NCBI GenBank assembly: GCA_007136585.1
Contig: SLGR01000249.1
Span: forward strand, 1 to 18,228
DNA from: Candidatus Sumerlaeota bacterium
Lineage (GTDB): Bacteria; CG03; SLGR01
Length of the DNA: 18,228 nucleotides
Direction: 5' to 3'
Positions 7,277 to 14,214 of the stretch are shown in pieces. The position numbers were made by a program, and so were the translations under genes. The notes under the pieces are model-generated. The model made no database searches. It was not told the origin of the DNA and saw nothing but the letters and a program-made list of their open reading frames with translations. Each line of letters starts with the position of its first letter. Position 1 is the first letter of the stretch.

Positions 7277-7983
7277 CCGTACCCCCTTTTTAAAACCCTG
7301 AACCCCGCGCACTCAAGGCGCGCGGATATCCCTTCCGCCTCCTCCTCCCCCAGGGGGGAGAGGCTCCTCATCCAGGGCTCCGCGGCGTTCTCAGGCCTGT
7401 ACCGCTGAAGCGCCCAGCGGGCCCCTCCGGGAAGTTTCCCGGCATTATAAAAAAGATCCTCCGGATCCGCCACCCCCGGGACAAGGGTTGTCCGGAACTC
7501 GTACTCTCTCCCGGATTTTTCAAGAATATCTATACTCATTAAGACACCCTCAAGGGCCCCGGCCGACCCCGTAGCCGTCCGGTACCTGTCTTTCCTCAAG
7601 GCGGTTTTTATATCCAGGGCAACATACTCCGCAAGCTCCCGGTCAAGCACCCGCTCAAGCAACCCGGGGCTGAACCCTCCCGTATCAAGTTTCACCCCAA
7701 GTCCAAGTTCCCTGAAAGACTCAAGGACCCCGATTATATCTTCCCTGAAAAGAGGCTCCCCCCCTGTTACCACTATGCCGTCTATCCATTTCCGCGCTGA
7801 TTGAAGGGTCTCGCGAATCTCCGCGAAGGGAATGCCGGGGATTTCGTTCAGGAGACCGGGGTTCTGGCAGAAAGGACAGCGCCAGGGACACCCGGAGATA
7901 AAGACCACAGCCGCGACCCTGCCCTCCCAGTCCGAGAGAGAGGTCTTCCGGAGACCGGCTATTCTGCCCCCTTTAAGCTCCAT
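7273..7983 (-). CDS. nrdG: Anaerobic ribonucleotide reductase activating protein (radical SAM)
   Basis: This 236-residue radical SAM enzyme has the cluster motif CPWRCPFC (Cys32, 36, 39; CX3CX2C) in the setting FISGCPWRCPFCQNP, and the SAM-binding TGGEP at 73-77. NrdG-type activases make the glycyl radical on NrdD by reductive cleavage of S-adenosylmethionine. The assignment to NrdD rests on its position 50 nt downstream of nrdD and on the CxWRCxxCQNP wording. Its length matches the longer NrdG-like proteins rather than the roughly 155-residue E. coli NrdG. The start ATG has only a weak CGGG upstream. Its stop overlaps the thyX start. Confidence 0.92.
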   Translation of the reverse strand: MELKGGRIAGLRKTSLSDWEGRVAAVVFISGCPWRCPFCQNPGLLNEIPGIPFAEIRETLQSARKWIDGIVVTGGEPLFREDIIGVLESFRELGLGVKLDTGGFSPGLLERVLDRELAEYVALDIKTALRKDRYRTATGSAGALEGVLMSIDILEKSGREYEFRTTLVPGVADPEDLFYNAGKLPGGARWALQRYRPENAAEPWMRSLSPLGEEEAEGISARLECAGFRVLKRGYG

Positions 7984-8033
7984 TATCCCGAATTTAAGTT
8001 AAGCGCCTATGAACCGCGTCCGGGTGAAAACCC

Positions 8034-10181
8034 TTACTGAAAGAGCGCCAGCTGCCCTTCGCCGCCTCTTCCCGACGCCGGTACCGGTTCCGGATCCTTT
8101 TTAGGCTCCCTGGGCATTTTAAAGAGCTTTCTCTCCGAGAACTCCCGGCGCTTTCCGCTGTTCCAGCTGGAGACGGGTCTGTAATACCCCACAACGCGGC
8201 TGTAGACCTCGCAGGGTTCGGCACACTCAGGACACTCCTGATGCTCTCCCCTGAAGTACCCGTGACCGGGACATACGCTGTACGTGGGGGTAAGGGTAAA
8301 GTAGGGTATATGGGAGAGCCCGGCGACCTTCTTTATAAGGTTGCGGCAGGAGTCCGGGGATATTGATTTCTCTCCCATAAATATATGAAAGACCGTTCCG
8401 CCGGTATAAAGGCTCTGAAGATCCTGCTGGTGTTCTATCGCATCAATAACATCATCCGTGTGGGATACAGGCAGCTGGGTGGAGTTTGTGTAGTAGGGGG
8501 TCTCCCTGTCCCCCGCGGTTACGATATCGGGAAACCGTTTCCTGTCCAGGCGGGCCAGGCGGTACGAGGTCCCCTCAGCAGGGGTCGCCTCAAGGTTGTA
8601 TATATGCCCTGTGGATTTCTGGTACTCCACAAGCCGCTCCCTTATATAAGCAAGCACCTCTGCGGCAAACTCCTTCCCTTCGGGAGAAGCTATATCGCGT
8701 CCGAGAAAATTCAGGCAGCTCTCGTTCATCCCCACAATCCCTATGGTGGAGAAATGACTGTCAAAACTTCCGAGGTACCTTTTTGACCACGGGAGCAGCC
8801 CCGCTTCCATATTCCGGGAGACCTCTCTCCTTTTTATCTCAAGCGACTCTTTGGCAAGGTAGAGAAGTTCGTCCAGGTGCGCATAGTACTCTTTTTTATT
8901 TGTGCTCCTGTACCCTATACTGGGGAGGTTCAGGGTGACCACCCCTATGCTCCCGGTCTTCTCTCCCGAACCGAAAAGCCCCCCTGTCTTCTTCTTAAGT
9001 TCCCTTATATCAAGCTGCAGGCGGCAGCACATGCTCCTTACGTCGCCCGGGTTCAGGTCGCTGTTTATGAAGTTCTGAAAATAGGGGATCCCGTATTTCG
9101 CGGTAATATCGAAAAGAAGATCCGATATTTCGCTATCCCAGTCAAAATCCCTGGTTATGTTGTAGGTGGGTATCGGAAAGGTAAAGACCCTGCCGTTCAT
9201 ATCCCCCTCAAGCATTACTTCCAGGAAGGCCCTGTTTATCATATCCATCTGCTCCTGGAAATCCGAGTAGGTCTCTCCCTTTACCATCTCTCCCCCAACT
9301 ATTACCGGCTGGTCCTTCATATCCTCCGGGGGTGAAAGGTCAAAAGTAATATTTGTAAACGGAACCTGGTTCCCCCATCTGCTCGTCGCGTTTATGGCAA
9401 AGACAAACTCCTGTATCCCCTGTTTTATCTGCTTGTATGAAAGGTTATCCTTACCCGCAAGGGGGGCAAGGTAGGTATCAAAGGAAGAGAAGGCCTGGGC
9501 CCCGGCCCACTCATTCTGCAGAGTGCCCAGAAAATTTACTATCTGACCCAGCGCGGCGTTGAAATGCCTGGCGGGTTTCGCAGAGATCCTGCCCCTTACC
9601 CCGTTGAACCCCTCGTAGAGAAGCTGCCCCAGGGACCACCCGGCGCAGTACCCCCCGAATGACCCCACAGAGAGATCGTGTATATGTATATCCCCCTGGC
9701 GGTGGGCCTTTGATATCTCCGGAGGATAGTTATGGCTGAGGGTGTACTCGGCTATGACCGAACCCGAGATGTACTCCTGCATCGCAGAAAGTGAGTAGGA
9801 GACGTTTGAGTTTTCCTGGACCCTCCAGTCCTGCCTCCCCATATAGGCCTCCACCAGCCCCCTTATCTTATCCGAGAAAGCGCTCATCTGACGCATCTCG
9901 TCGCGGTGATGCCGGTGAAGTATGTAGTTCTTTGCCGCTTCCGCGAGGTCATCTTCTATAAGCGTCTGTTCAACAGCGTCCTGGACATCCTCCACCGAGG
10001 GGACCGTATACCCGAACTTCTTTTTCAGATGATGCTCTACCTCCCCGGTGATTTTCCGGGCGGTCTTCTCATCCCGGTGGTCTTCCATCGCCCCCAGGAT
10101 CGCCCGGGTTATCTTCTCAGGCACAAAATCAACCGTATCACCGTTCCTCTTTTTAACAGACTGCAGAAATTTCCTGGCCAT
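8034..10181 (-). CDS. nrdD: Anaerobic (class III) ribonucleoside-triphosphate reductase
   Basis: NrdD reduces NTPs to dNTPs without oxygen by a glycyl radical. It has 715 residues. The N-terminus (about 1-95) is an ATP-cone allosteric domain (VKKRNGDTVDFVPEKI). The catalytic barrel carries GDIHIHDL (163-170), FTNITFDL (275-282) and the Cys-rich RSMCCRLQLD (382-391). The C-terminus has the metal-site cysteines 637, 650, 653 and 657 (CPGHGYFRGEHQECPEC), and the glycyl-radical motif RVVGYYRPV with Gly665 as the radical site. A short Pro/Gly-rich tail follows. GGGAGGG lies 7 nt before the ATG. It is the first gene of the nrdD-nrdG-thyX-guaB3-dcd group, behind a consensus promoter and a leader of about 160 nt. 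Confidence 0.97.
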   Translation of the reverse strand: MARKFLQSVKKRNGDTVDFVPEKITRAILGAMEDHRDEKTARKITGEVEHHLKKKFGYTVPSVEDVQDAVEQTLIEDDLAEAAKNYILHRHHRDEMRQMSAFSDKIRGLVEAYMGRQDWRVQENSNVSYSLSAMQEYISGSVIAEYTLSHNYPPEISKAHRQGDIHIHDLSVGSFGGYCAGWSLGQLLYEGFNGVRGRISAKPARHFNAALGQIVNFLGTLQNEWAGAQAFSSFDTYLAPLAGKDNLSYKQIKQGIQEFVFAINATSRWGNQVPFTNITFDLSPPEDMKDQPVIVGGEMVKGETYSDFQEQMDMINRAFLEVMLEGDMNGRVFTFPIPTYNITRDFDWDSEISDLLFDITAKYGIPYFQNFINSDLNPGDVRSMCCRLQLDIRELKKKTGGLFGSGEKTGSIGVVTLNLPSIGYRSTNKKEYYAHLDELLYLAKESLEIKRREVSRNMEAGLLPWSKRYLGSFDSHFSTIGIVGMNESCLNFLGRDIASPEGKEFAAEVLAYIRERLVEYQKSTGHIYNLEATPAEGTSYRLARLDRKRFPDIVTAGDRETPYYTNSTQLPVSHTDDVIDAIEHQQDLQSLYTGGTVFHIFMGEKSISPDSCRNLIKKVAGLSHIPYFTLTPTYSVCPGHGYFRGEHQECPECAEPCEVYSRVVGYYRPVSSWNSGKRREFSERKLFKMPREPKKDPEPVPASGRGGEGQLALFQ

Positions 10182-10241
10182 TTAATATCCCTCCCGCGCC
10201 GCTTTGCAGGCGACTTTCACTTCATAATAATATACTGCAAT

Positions 10242-10340
10242 AAAAACTCTGGATTACTGGAAGTTTTTCCCAGACTGAGACCCTTCAGGCAGGTAAGATG
10301 TAAACATTTACATGATAATCTTTTACCGTAGTTTATCATG
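10242..10340 (-). promoter_or_regulatory. nrdD leader with mutually exclusive hairpins
   Basis: The predicted leader runs from about 10340 to the nrdD ATG. On the transcribed strand its first 30 bases form one perfect hairpin: TTATCATG (10333-10340) and CATGATAA (10311-10318, plus-strand reading). The second arm is also needed for a larger hairpin, in which GGTAAGATGTAAA (10292-10304) pairs with 10307-10327 with two bulges around a perfect ATGTAAA/TTTACAT core. Further downstream, TCTGG/CCAGA (10248-10252 with 10270-10274) precedes five U residues and competes with a 6-bp hairpin at 10257-10273. This resembles a weak attenuator. No known riboswitch consensus was recognised. Confidence 0.35.
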
Positions 10341-10346
10341 TCTTTG

Positions 10347-10376
10347 ATTTTAGGAATGAAGGCCCTGGCTTGTCAA
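10347..10376 (-). promoter_or_regulatory. Sigma70-type promoter of the nrdD group
   Basis: On the minus strand, TTGACA (10376-10371), an 18-base spacer, then TAAAAT (10352-10347). The predicted start is near 10340. No other comparable promoter is seen before dcd, so nrdD-nrdG-thyX-guaB3-dcd probably form one transcript; the junctions overlap except for the 50-nt nrdD-nrdG gap. Confidence 0.7.
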
Positions 10377-10383
10377 GGTCGAA

Positions 10384-10497
10384 GGGGTCTTTATCGTCTT
10401 ACACATACCCGGATCTGCCCCAACGCGGGGCGAAGGCGGGGCCTTCTAACCTGACGATAACCTGCCGGCGAACGGGCTATACGCCGGCAACCTCCCC
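10384..10497. ncRNA. Multi-helix structured element of unknown class
   Basis: Perfect complementary arms nest here: TTATCGTC (10391-10398) with GACGATAA (10453-10460); inside it two adjacent hairpins, GCCCC/GGGGC (10417-10421, 10427-10431) and GAAGGC/GCCTTC (10432-10437, 10441-10446). After it comes GCCGGCG/CGCCGGC (10464-10470, 10482-10488); an outer GGGG/CCCC (10384-10387, 10494-10497) can close the whole. The loop CGGG at 10473-10476 can pair with CCCG at 10408-10411, a possible pseudoknot. It lies upstream of both divergent promoters, so it would need its own promoter to be transcribed; I see none of good quality. Strand is unresolved; it may instead be a DNA element or a dispersed repeat. 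Confidence 0.4.
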
Positions 10498-10530
10498 ATA
10501 GAAAGTGTCCTTTATCCAAAACCGGGAAAT

Positions 10531-10551
10531 CCCTGTTTTCCTCAAACAGGG
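10531..10551. other. Perfect 8-bp inverted repeat next to the pyr -35 box
   Basis: CCCTGTTT (10531-10538) and AAACAGGG (10544-10551) flank five bases and end 8 bases before the -35 box of the pyr promoter. The place suits an operator or an end-of-transcript hairpin, but no T-tract follows on either strand. Confidence 0.35.
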
Positions 10552-10559
10552 TTAGAACC

Positions 10560-10588
10560 TTGACAAAGAAGAAGTTACTTTTTAATAT
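10560..10588 (+). promoter_or_regulatory. Sigma70-type promoter of the pyr operon
   Basis: TTGACA (10560-10565), a 17-base spacer and TAATAT (10583-10588), one mismatch from consensus overall. The predicted start is about 10594-10596, leaving a leader of about 125 nt before pyrR. This promoter removes the case for a PyrR start at the TTG of 10560. Confidence 0.8.
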
Positions 10589-10605
10589 CTCAGCGGTTAA
10601 GAAAA

Positions 10606-10722
10606 ATGAGAGCATCCAAAAACTGCTTTTTTGTATTGACTGCGAAAAATATGACTCCCGCGCCGGGGCCAGCGCCCCGGTTTTTCTTAAACTCCGGGGA
10701 ACTTCAAATGAGGATAAAATGA
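10606..10722 (+). CDS. Candidate pyr leader peptide (38 aa)
   Basis: An ATG about 11 nt after the predicted transcription start opens a 38-codon frame that runs through the leader terminator and ends with a TGA overlapping the pyrR ATG (ATGA, 10719-10722). Its Phe-Phe codons at residues 8-9 form the U6 tract at 10627-10632, and a second Phe pair (26-27) lies in the terminator T-run. The layout parallels E. coli pyrL, where a translated, U-rich leader frame crosses the attenuator. The Shine-Dalgarno is weak (TTAAG). The pyrR frame is also open across this stretch, so openness alone is not proof. Confidence 0.4.
   Translation: MRASKNCFFVLTAKNMTPAPGPAPRFFLNSGELQMRIK
10663..10685 (+). terminator. 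Intrinsic terminator (attenuator) in the pyr leader
   Basis: CCGGGGC (10663-10669), tetraloop CAGC, GCCCCGG (10674-10680), then TTTTT (10681-10685): a 7-bp GC stem with a T-tract, placed between the promoter and pyrR. Two competing pairings are visible. TCCCG before it can pair with CGGGG of the 5' arm. A second CCGGGG at 10694-10699 can pair with the 3' arm. It should terminate transcripts unless antitermination occurs. Confidence 0.8.
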
Positions 10723-11288
10723 CCGAATCAAAACTCATAATGGACAGCCGGGAACTGGAGAGGAAACTGAACCGCCTCTCTACAGAAATCGTTGATGAAA
10801 CCCGGGGCGGGGATAACCTGGCCCTTATAGGCATACGCACCATGGGGGCCCACCTGGCGGAAAGGATAAAGAAGAAAACAGATGCCATCCTTTCAACCAA
10901 GATCCCCCTGGGAATTCTTGATATAACCCTTTACAGGGACGATTTTTCAAGGCAACCCGTATCCCTTGCCATTAAAGAAACCATAATAGATTTTGACCTG
11001 ACCGGAAAACATATAGTTCTTATTGATGACGTCCTCTGGTCAGGGCGCACGGTCAGGGCGGCCCTGGATCATATAATGGATTACGGGCGCCCTTCGGTTA
11101 TCCGCCTGGCCGTTCTTATAGACAGGGGCGGAAGAGAGCTTCCCATAGAACCGACCTTCACCGGAGCCAGGGTGGAGGTAAGGGAAGAGGAATGGATAGA
11201 GCTCCGGCTCAGGGAAACCGGAAGCGGCAGAGACGAGGTCCTGTTGAAAAAAGGGAAGAAACCGGGAAACTCCCGGAAAAAGAAATGA
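10719..11288 (+). CDS. pyrR: PyrR bifunctional regulator / uracil phosphoribosyltransferase
   Basis: PyrR binds UMP/PRPP and controls pyr operons, usually by RNA binding, and has uracil phosphoribosyltransferase activity. I use the ATG at 10719 (189 residues): GAGG sits 5 nt upstream, and MDSRELERKLNRLSTEI matches the normal N-terminus of the family. The PRPP loop is IVLIDDVLWSGRT (99-111). LALIGIRTMGAHLAERI (34-50) and LGILDITLYRDDF (64-76) are typical. The C-terminus is unusually basic (KKGKKPGNSRKKK). It leads pyrB-C-K-D-F-E. I do not see the Bacillus-type PyrR RNA-binding loop consensus in the leader, so its target site here is open. Confidence 0.95.
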   Translation: MTESKLIMDSRELERKLNRLSTEIVDETRGGDNLALIGIRTMGAHLAERIKKKTDAILSTKIPLGILDITLYRDDFSRQPVSLAIKETIIDFDLTGKHIVLIDDVLWSGRTVRAALDHIMDYGRPSVIRLAVLIDRGGRELPIEPTFTGARVEVREEEWIELRLRETGSGRDEVLLKKGKKPGNSRKKK

Positions 11289-12223
11289 TAGGAGGCAAAA
11301 AGGACCTTCTCGGGCTTGAGTACCTCTCCCGGCAGGAGATAGAGCTTATTCTTAAAACCGCAAAACCTATGAAGGAGCTCTTTACAAGGACAGTAAAGAA
11401 AGCCCCCGCCTTAAGAGGAAAAACCGTTGTAAACCTCTTTTACGAACCTTCCACAAGGACCCGGGTCTCGTTTGAACTTGCCGCCAAACGCCTCAGCGCC
11501 GATACCGTCAATATAAGCACCAGCGCCTCCTCGGTAGTAAAAGGGGAAAGCCTCATAGATACCGCAAAGACCATTCAGGCCCTGGGGGCCGATACGGTCA
11601 TAATGAGGCACCCGTACTCCGGGGCCCCCGAGCTGATGAGCCGGCATATCTCCTGCTCGGTCATAAACGCGGGCGACGGAACGCACGAACACCCCACCCA
11701 GGGGCTCCTTGACCTTTTCACCATAATGGAGGAAAAAGGAAGGCTTGAGGGGCTGAAAGTCGGCATAGCCGGGGATATACTTCACTCAAGGGTGGCCCGG
11801 TCGAATATTTGGGGACTGATAAAGACCGGGGCCGAGGTGTGCGTAATAGCCCCGGCGACCCTCATCCCTCCCCGGATACAGGAACTGGGGGTGGGGGTTT
11901 ACAACAGGATTGAAGATATAATACCCGAGCTTGATGTTATAAATATCCTCAGGATACAGAAAGAGCGCCAGAAAGAGCTCCTCTTTCCCAGCCTGGGAGA
12001 GTACAGTTTCGTATTCGGGATAGACTCGGATAAGCTCAGAAAATCCAAAAAAGATCTTCTGATAATGCACCCCGGACCTATGAACAGGGGCGTGGAGGTC
12101 TCTTCCACCGTGGCCGATTCCCCCGCCTCGGCTGTAAGCCGCCAGGTTACAAACGGCGTAGCGGTAAGGATGGCGGTACTTTACCTTTTATCCGGAGGAG
12201 CGGAGAATGAAGATGCTTCTTAA
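11285..12223 (+). CDS. pyrB: Aspartate carbamoyltransferase catalytic subunit
   Basis: PyrB makes carbamoyl-aspartate, the second step of UMP synthesis. The ATG at 11285 overlaps the pyrR TGA (ATGA) and gives 312 residues, normal for the family; a longer frame would add 31 residues lying over pyrR. Carbamoyl-phosphate and aspartate-site motifs are FYEPSTRTRVSFELAAKRL (52-70), HEHPTQGLLDLFTI (134-147), GDILHSRVARSN (163-174) and MHPGPMNRGVE (261-271). The Shine-Dalgarno is weak, so translation probably couples to pyrR. No pyrI regulatory subunit is seen, as in Bacillus-type operons. Confidence 0.97.
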   Translation: MIGGKKDLLGLEYLSRQEIELILKTAKPMKELFTRTVKKAPALRGKTVVNLFYEPSTRTRVSFELAAKRLSADTVNISTSASSVVKGESLIDTAKTIQALGADTVIMRHPYSGAPELMSRHISCSVINAGDGTHEHPTQGLLDLFTIMEEKGRLEGLKVGIAGDILHSRVARSNIWGLIKTGAEVCVIAPATLIPPRIQELGVGVYNRIEDIIPELDVINILRIQKERQKELLFPSLGEYSFVFGIDSDKLRKSKKDLLIMHPGPMNRGVEVSSTVADSPASAVSRQVTNGVAVRMAVLYLLSGGAENEDAS

Positions 12224-13496
12224 AGGAGGGATACTTACAGACCCGGCTTCCGGAACCGAGCTGAAAACCGATATCCTCATAAAAGGGAAGCGCGTAGAAA
12301 GGATAGGGAAAAACCTTAAATCCCCTGGAAAGACATTTGATATCCGGGGGAAGAGAGTTCTTCCGGGGTTCATTGACCTGCACACCCACTTAAGGGAACC
12401 CGGCAGGGAGGATACCGAGACCATAGCCAGCGGGACAAAAGCGGGGGCAAAGGGAGGTTTCACCACCCTATGCTCAATGCCCAACACCGACCCCCCGGTT
12501 GACTCCGTATCCGGGGTGAAATACATACTTACAACCTGCGCCCAGGAGGGGAAGATACGTGTCCTTCCCGCCGGCTGTATCACAAAGAACCGGGGCGGGA
12601 GCGAGTTGACGGAGGTGGGGAAGATGTCCAGCGCCGGGATAGTGGCTGTTTCGGATGACGGCAGCCCCGTAATGAACTCGCTTGTAATGAGACGGGCTAT
12701 GGAGTACGCGGGAATGTTCGGGATCCCCGTTATCTCCCACTGTGAGGATATTGACCTGAGCCGCGAAGGGATGATGAACGAGGGGCTCCTCTCAACAATG
12801 ATGGGTCTCAGGGGAATACCCTGCCAGGCGGAGACGGTTATGGCCGCGCGGGATATCGCCTTGGCTGAGCTTACAGGGTGCCGGCTGCATATAGCCCACG
12901 TCTCGGCGGAGAGAACGGCTGCGCTCATAAGGGACGCCAAGAAAAGAGGTATCCCTGTCACCGCCGAGGTTACCCCGCACCACCTTACTCTTACGGAAAC
13001 CAGCCTGAAGGGGTATGACACCAACTTCAAGGTCAACCCCCCGCTGCGTAGCGAAAAAGACAGAAAAGCTCTCCTGAAATATCTTAAGGACGGGACTATA
13101 GACTGCGTTGCCACCGACCACGCCCCCCACCTGGATACGGAAAAGGCCAGGGAGTTCTACCTGGCCCCGTTCGGGGTAACAGGACTTGAGACCGCTTTTG
13201 CCGTACTCTTCACGTATCTGGTTGAAAAGAAAAAACTGCATCTAATCAGCCTTGCCGAAAAGATGACCCTTGGGCCGGCCAGAGTGCTCGGAAGGGATGG
13301 GCTGGGCAGGATCAGCCCCGGCGGAGAAGCCGATATTACCGTAATAGATACTTACACTGAAAAAACAATAACAGAGGATTTCTTCCTTTCAAAATCAAGA
13401 AACTCGCCCTACCTGGGTAAAAAGTTAAAGGGGTTCCCTGTCCTTACCCTTTACGGCGGCCGGGTCGCCTTCAAGGATAATGAACACCTTTCATAG
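12207..13496 (+). CDS. pyrC: Dihydroorotase (class I)
   Basis: PyrC cyclises carbamoyl-aspartate to dihydroorotate. At 429 residues it has the length and motifs of the Bacillus/Aquifex-type enzyme rather than the 350-residue E. coli type. Expected zinc and catalytic residues are visible: His59 and His61 (FIDLHTHLREPG), Asp151 (VAVSDDGSPV), His178 (VISHCED), His231 (HIAHVS) and Asp304 (VATDHAPH). In Aquifex, class I dihydroorotase works with PyrB as a complex; here the genes adjoin. The start overlaps pyrB by 17 bases, with GGAGGAGCGGAGA before the ATG. Confidence 0.97.
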   Translation: MKMLLKGGILTDPASGTELKTDILIKGKRVERIGKNLKSPGKTFDIRGKRVLPGFIDLHTHLREPGREDTETIASGTKAGAKGGFTTLCSMPNTDPPVDSVSGVKYILTTCAQEGKIRVLPAGCITKNRGGSELTEVGKMSSAGIVAVSDDGSPVMNSLVMRRAMEYAGMFGIPVISHCEDIDLSREGMMNEGLLSTMMGLRGIPCQAETVMAARDIALAELTGCRLHIAHVSAERTAALIRDAKKRGIPVTAEVTPHHLTLTETSLKGYDTNFKVNPPLRSEKDRKALLKYLKDGTIDCVATDHAPHLDTEKAREFYLAPFGVTGLETAFAVLFTYLVEKKKLHLISLAEKMTLGPARVLGRDGLGRISPGGEADITVIDTYTEKTITEDFFLSKSRNSPYLGKKLKGFPVLTLYGGRVAFKDNEHLS

Positions 13497-14214
13497 GAAA
13501 GCCCCAATCCTTGAGAACAGGGAGCTGGGACCGGATATACTCTTAATGAGTGTAGAGGCCGGAGATATCGCCTCCGGGGTTTACCCCGGGCAGTTCATAC
13601 ACGCCGAGGCGCCCGGGCGGAGTCTGCGCAGGGCTTTCAGCGTATTTTCCGTCTCCGGAGATTCCCTTTCCATTATTTACAGGGTCCGCGGAAAAGGGAC
13701 CCGGGCCATAAGCGCCCTGGGAAAGGGGGGTATACTGGATATCCTGGGCCCTCTCGGGAAAGGGTTCCCCCGCCCCGGGGAAAACCCGCTCTTCCTGGCA
13801 GGGGGGCTGGGCGCGGCCCCGCTGGGATTTCTCGCCTCGAAAACTTCCGGGGGGGTATTCCTGTACGGCGCGGAGCGGGAGTGCGATTTCATACCCGAAG
13901 AGCTTCTTAATATACCCGGACATACCCTTATCCGGGTATGCCGGGGCTCCTCCGGGGAAACCGTCACCGATATACTCCCGGAATACCTGAACGGGGCCGG
14001 GGCCCTTTACGCGGCCGGACCGACGGCTATGCTTAAAAAGGCGGCCGGGGTAAGCCGCGGTAAGCTGAAAACCTTTGTTTCCTGGGAGGAGACGCTGGGG
14101 TGCGGGACAGGGCTCTGCATGGGGTGCGCCGTTAAGACCCTCTCCGGCTATAAAATGACCTGCAGCGACGGGCCGGTTTTTGACGCGGAAGAGATAGACT
14201 GGGATGCCTGCTGA
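13480..14214 (+). CDS. pyrK: Dihydroorotate dehydrogenase electron-transfer subunit
   Basis: PyrK passes electrons from PyrD to NAD through FAD and a [2Fe-2S] cluster. The 244 residues comprise an FAD domain with RAFSV (51-55), an NAD domain with GGLGAAPL (108-115) and AAGPTAML (178-185), and a C-terminal iron-sulfur site, CGTGLCMGC plus a later Cys (208, 213, 216, 228). The ATG overlaps pyrC by 17 bases; AAGGA is only 2 nt away, a tight spacing, but no better start keeps the FAD domain. PyrK implies the NAD-linked class 1B form of PyrD, which does not need quinones or oxygen. Confidence 0.96.
   Translation: MNTFHRKAPILENRELGPDILLMSVEAGDIASGVYPGQFIHAEAPGRSLRRAFSVFSVSGDSLSIIYRVRGKGTRAISALGKGGILDILGPLGKGFPRPGENPLFLAGGLGAAPLGFLASKTSGGVFLYGAERECDFIPEELLNIPGHTLIRVCRGSSGETVTDILPEYLNGAGALYAAGPTAMLKKAAGVSRGKLKTFVSWEETLGCGTGLCMGCAVKTLSGYKMTCSDGPVFDAEEIDWDAC

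Noticed and set aside
7277-7312. 12-residue N-terminal extension of ThyX
   Set aside because: It overlaps nrdG further and lacks a Shine-Dalgarno; the 7276 ATG has AAGGGGG and an ATGA junction.
10226-10240. NrdR box upstream of nrdD
   Set aside because: Only one poor match (CAGTATATTATTATG), downstream of the promoter; NrdR sites usually come in pairs at the promoter.
10381-10500. TPP riboswitch, suggested by AACCTGA at 10448-10455 and GGGGTC at 10384
   Set aside because: The CTGAGA core and the correct helix order are missing, and no thiamine gene is nearby.
10560-10718. In-frame N-terminal extension of PyrR from a TTG at 10560
   Set aside because: The TTG is the -35 box of the pyr promoter, the stretch contains the leader terminator, and PyrR proteins begin near the 10719 ATG, which has a good Shine-Dalgarno.
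10589-10718. Bacillus-type PyrR RNA-binding loop in the leader
   Set aside because: I looked for the UCCAGAGAGGCU-like consensus and did not find it on the transcribed strand.
11192-11284. 31-residue extension of PyrB
   Set aside because: Lies over pyrR and is Arg-rich; the 11285 ATG gives the normal family length.
12188-13114. 308-codon open frame antisense to pyrC
   Set aside because: Composition is that of a shadow frame, and the opposite strand encodes an unmistakable dihydroorotase.
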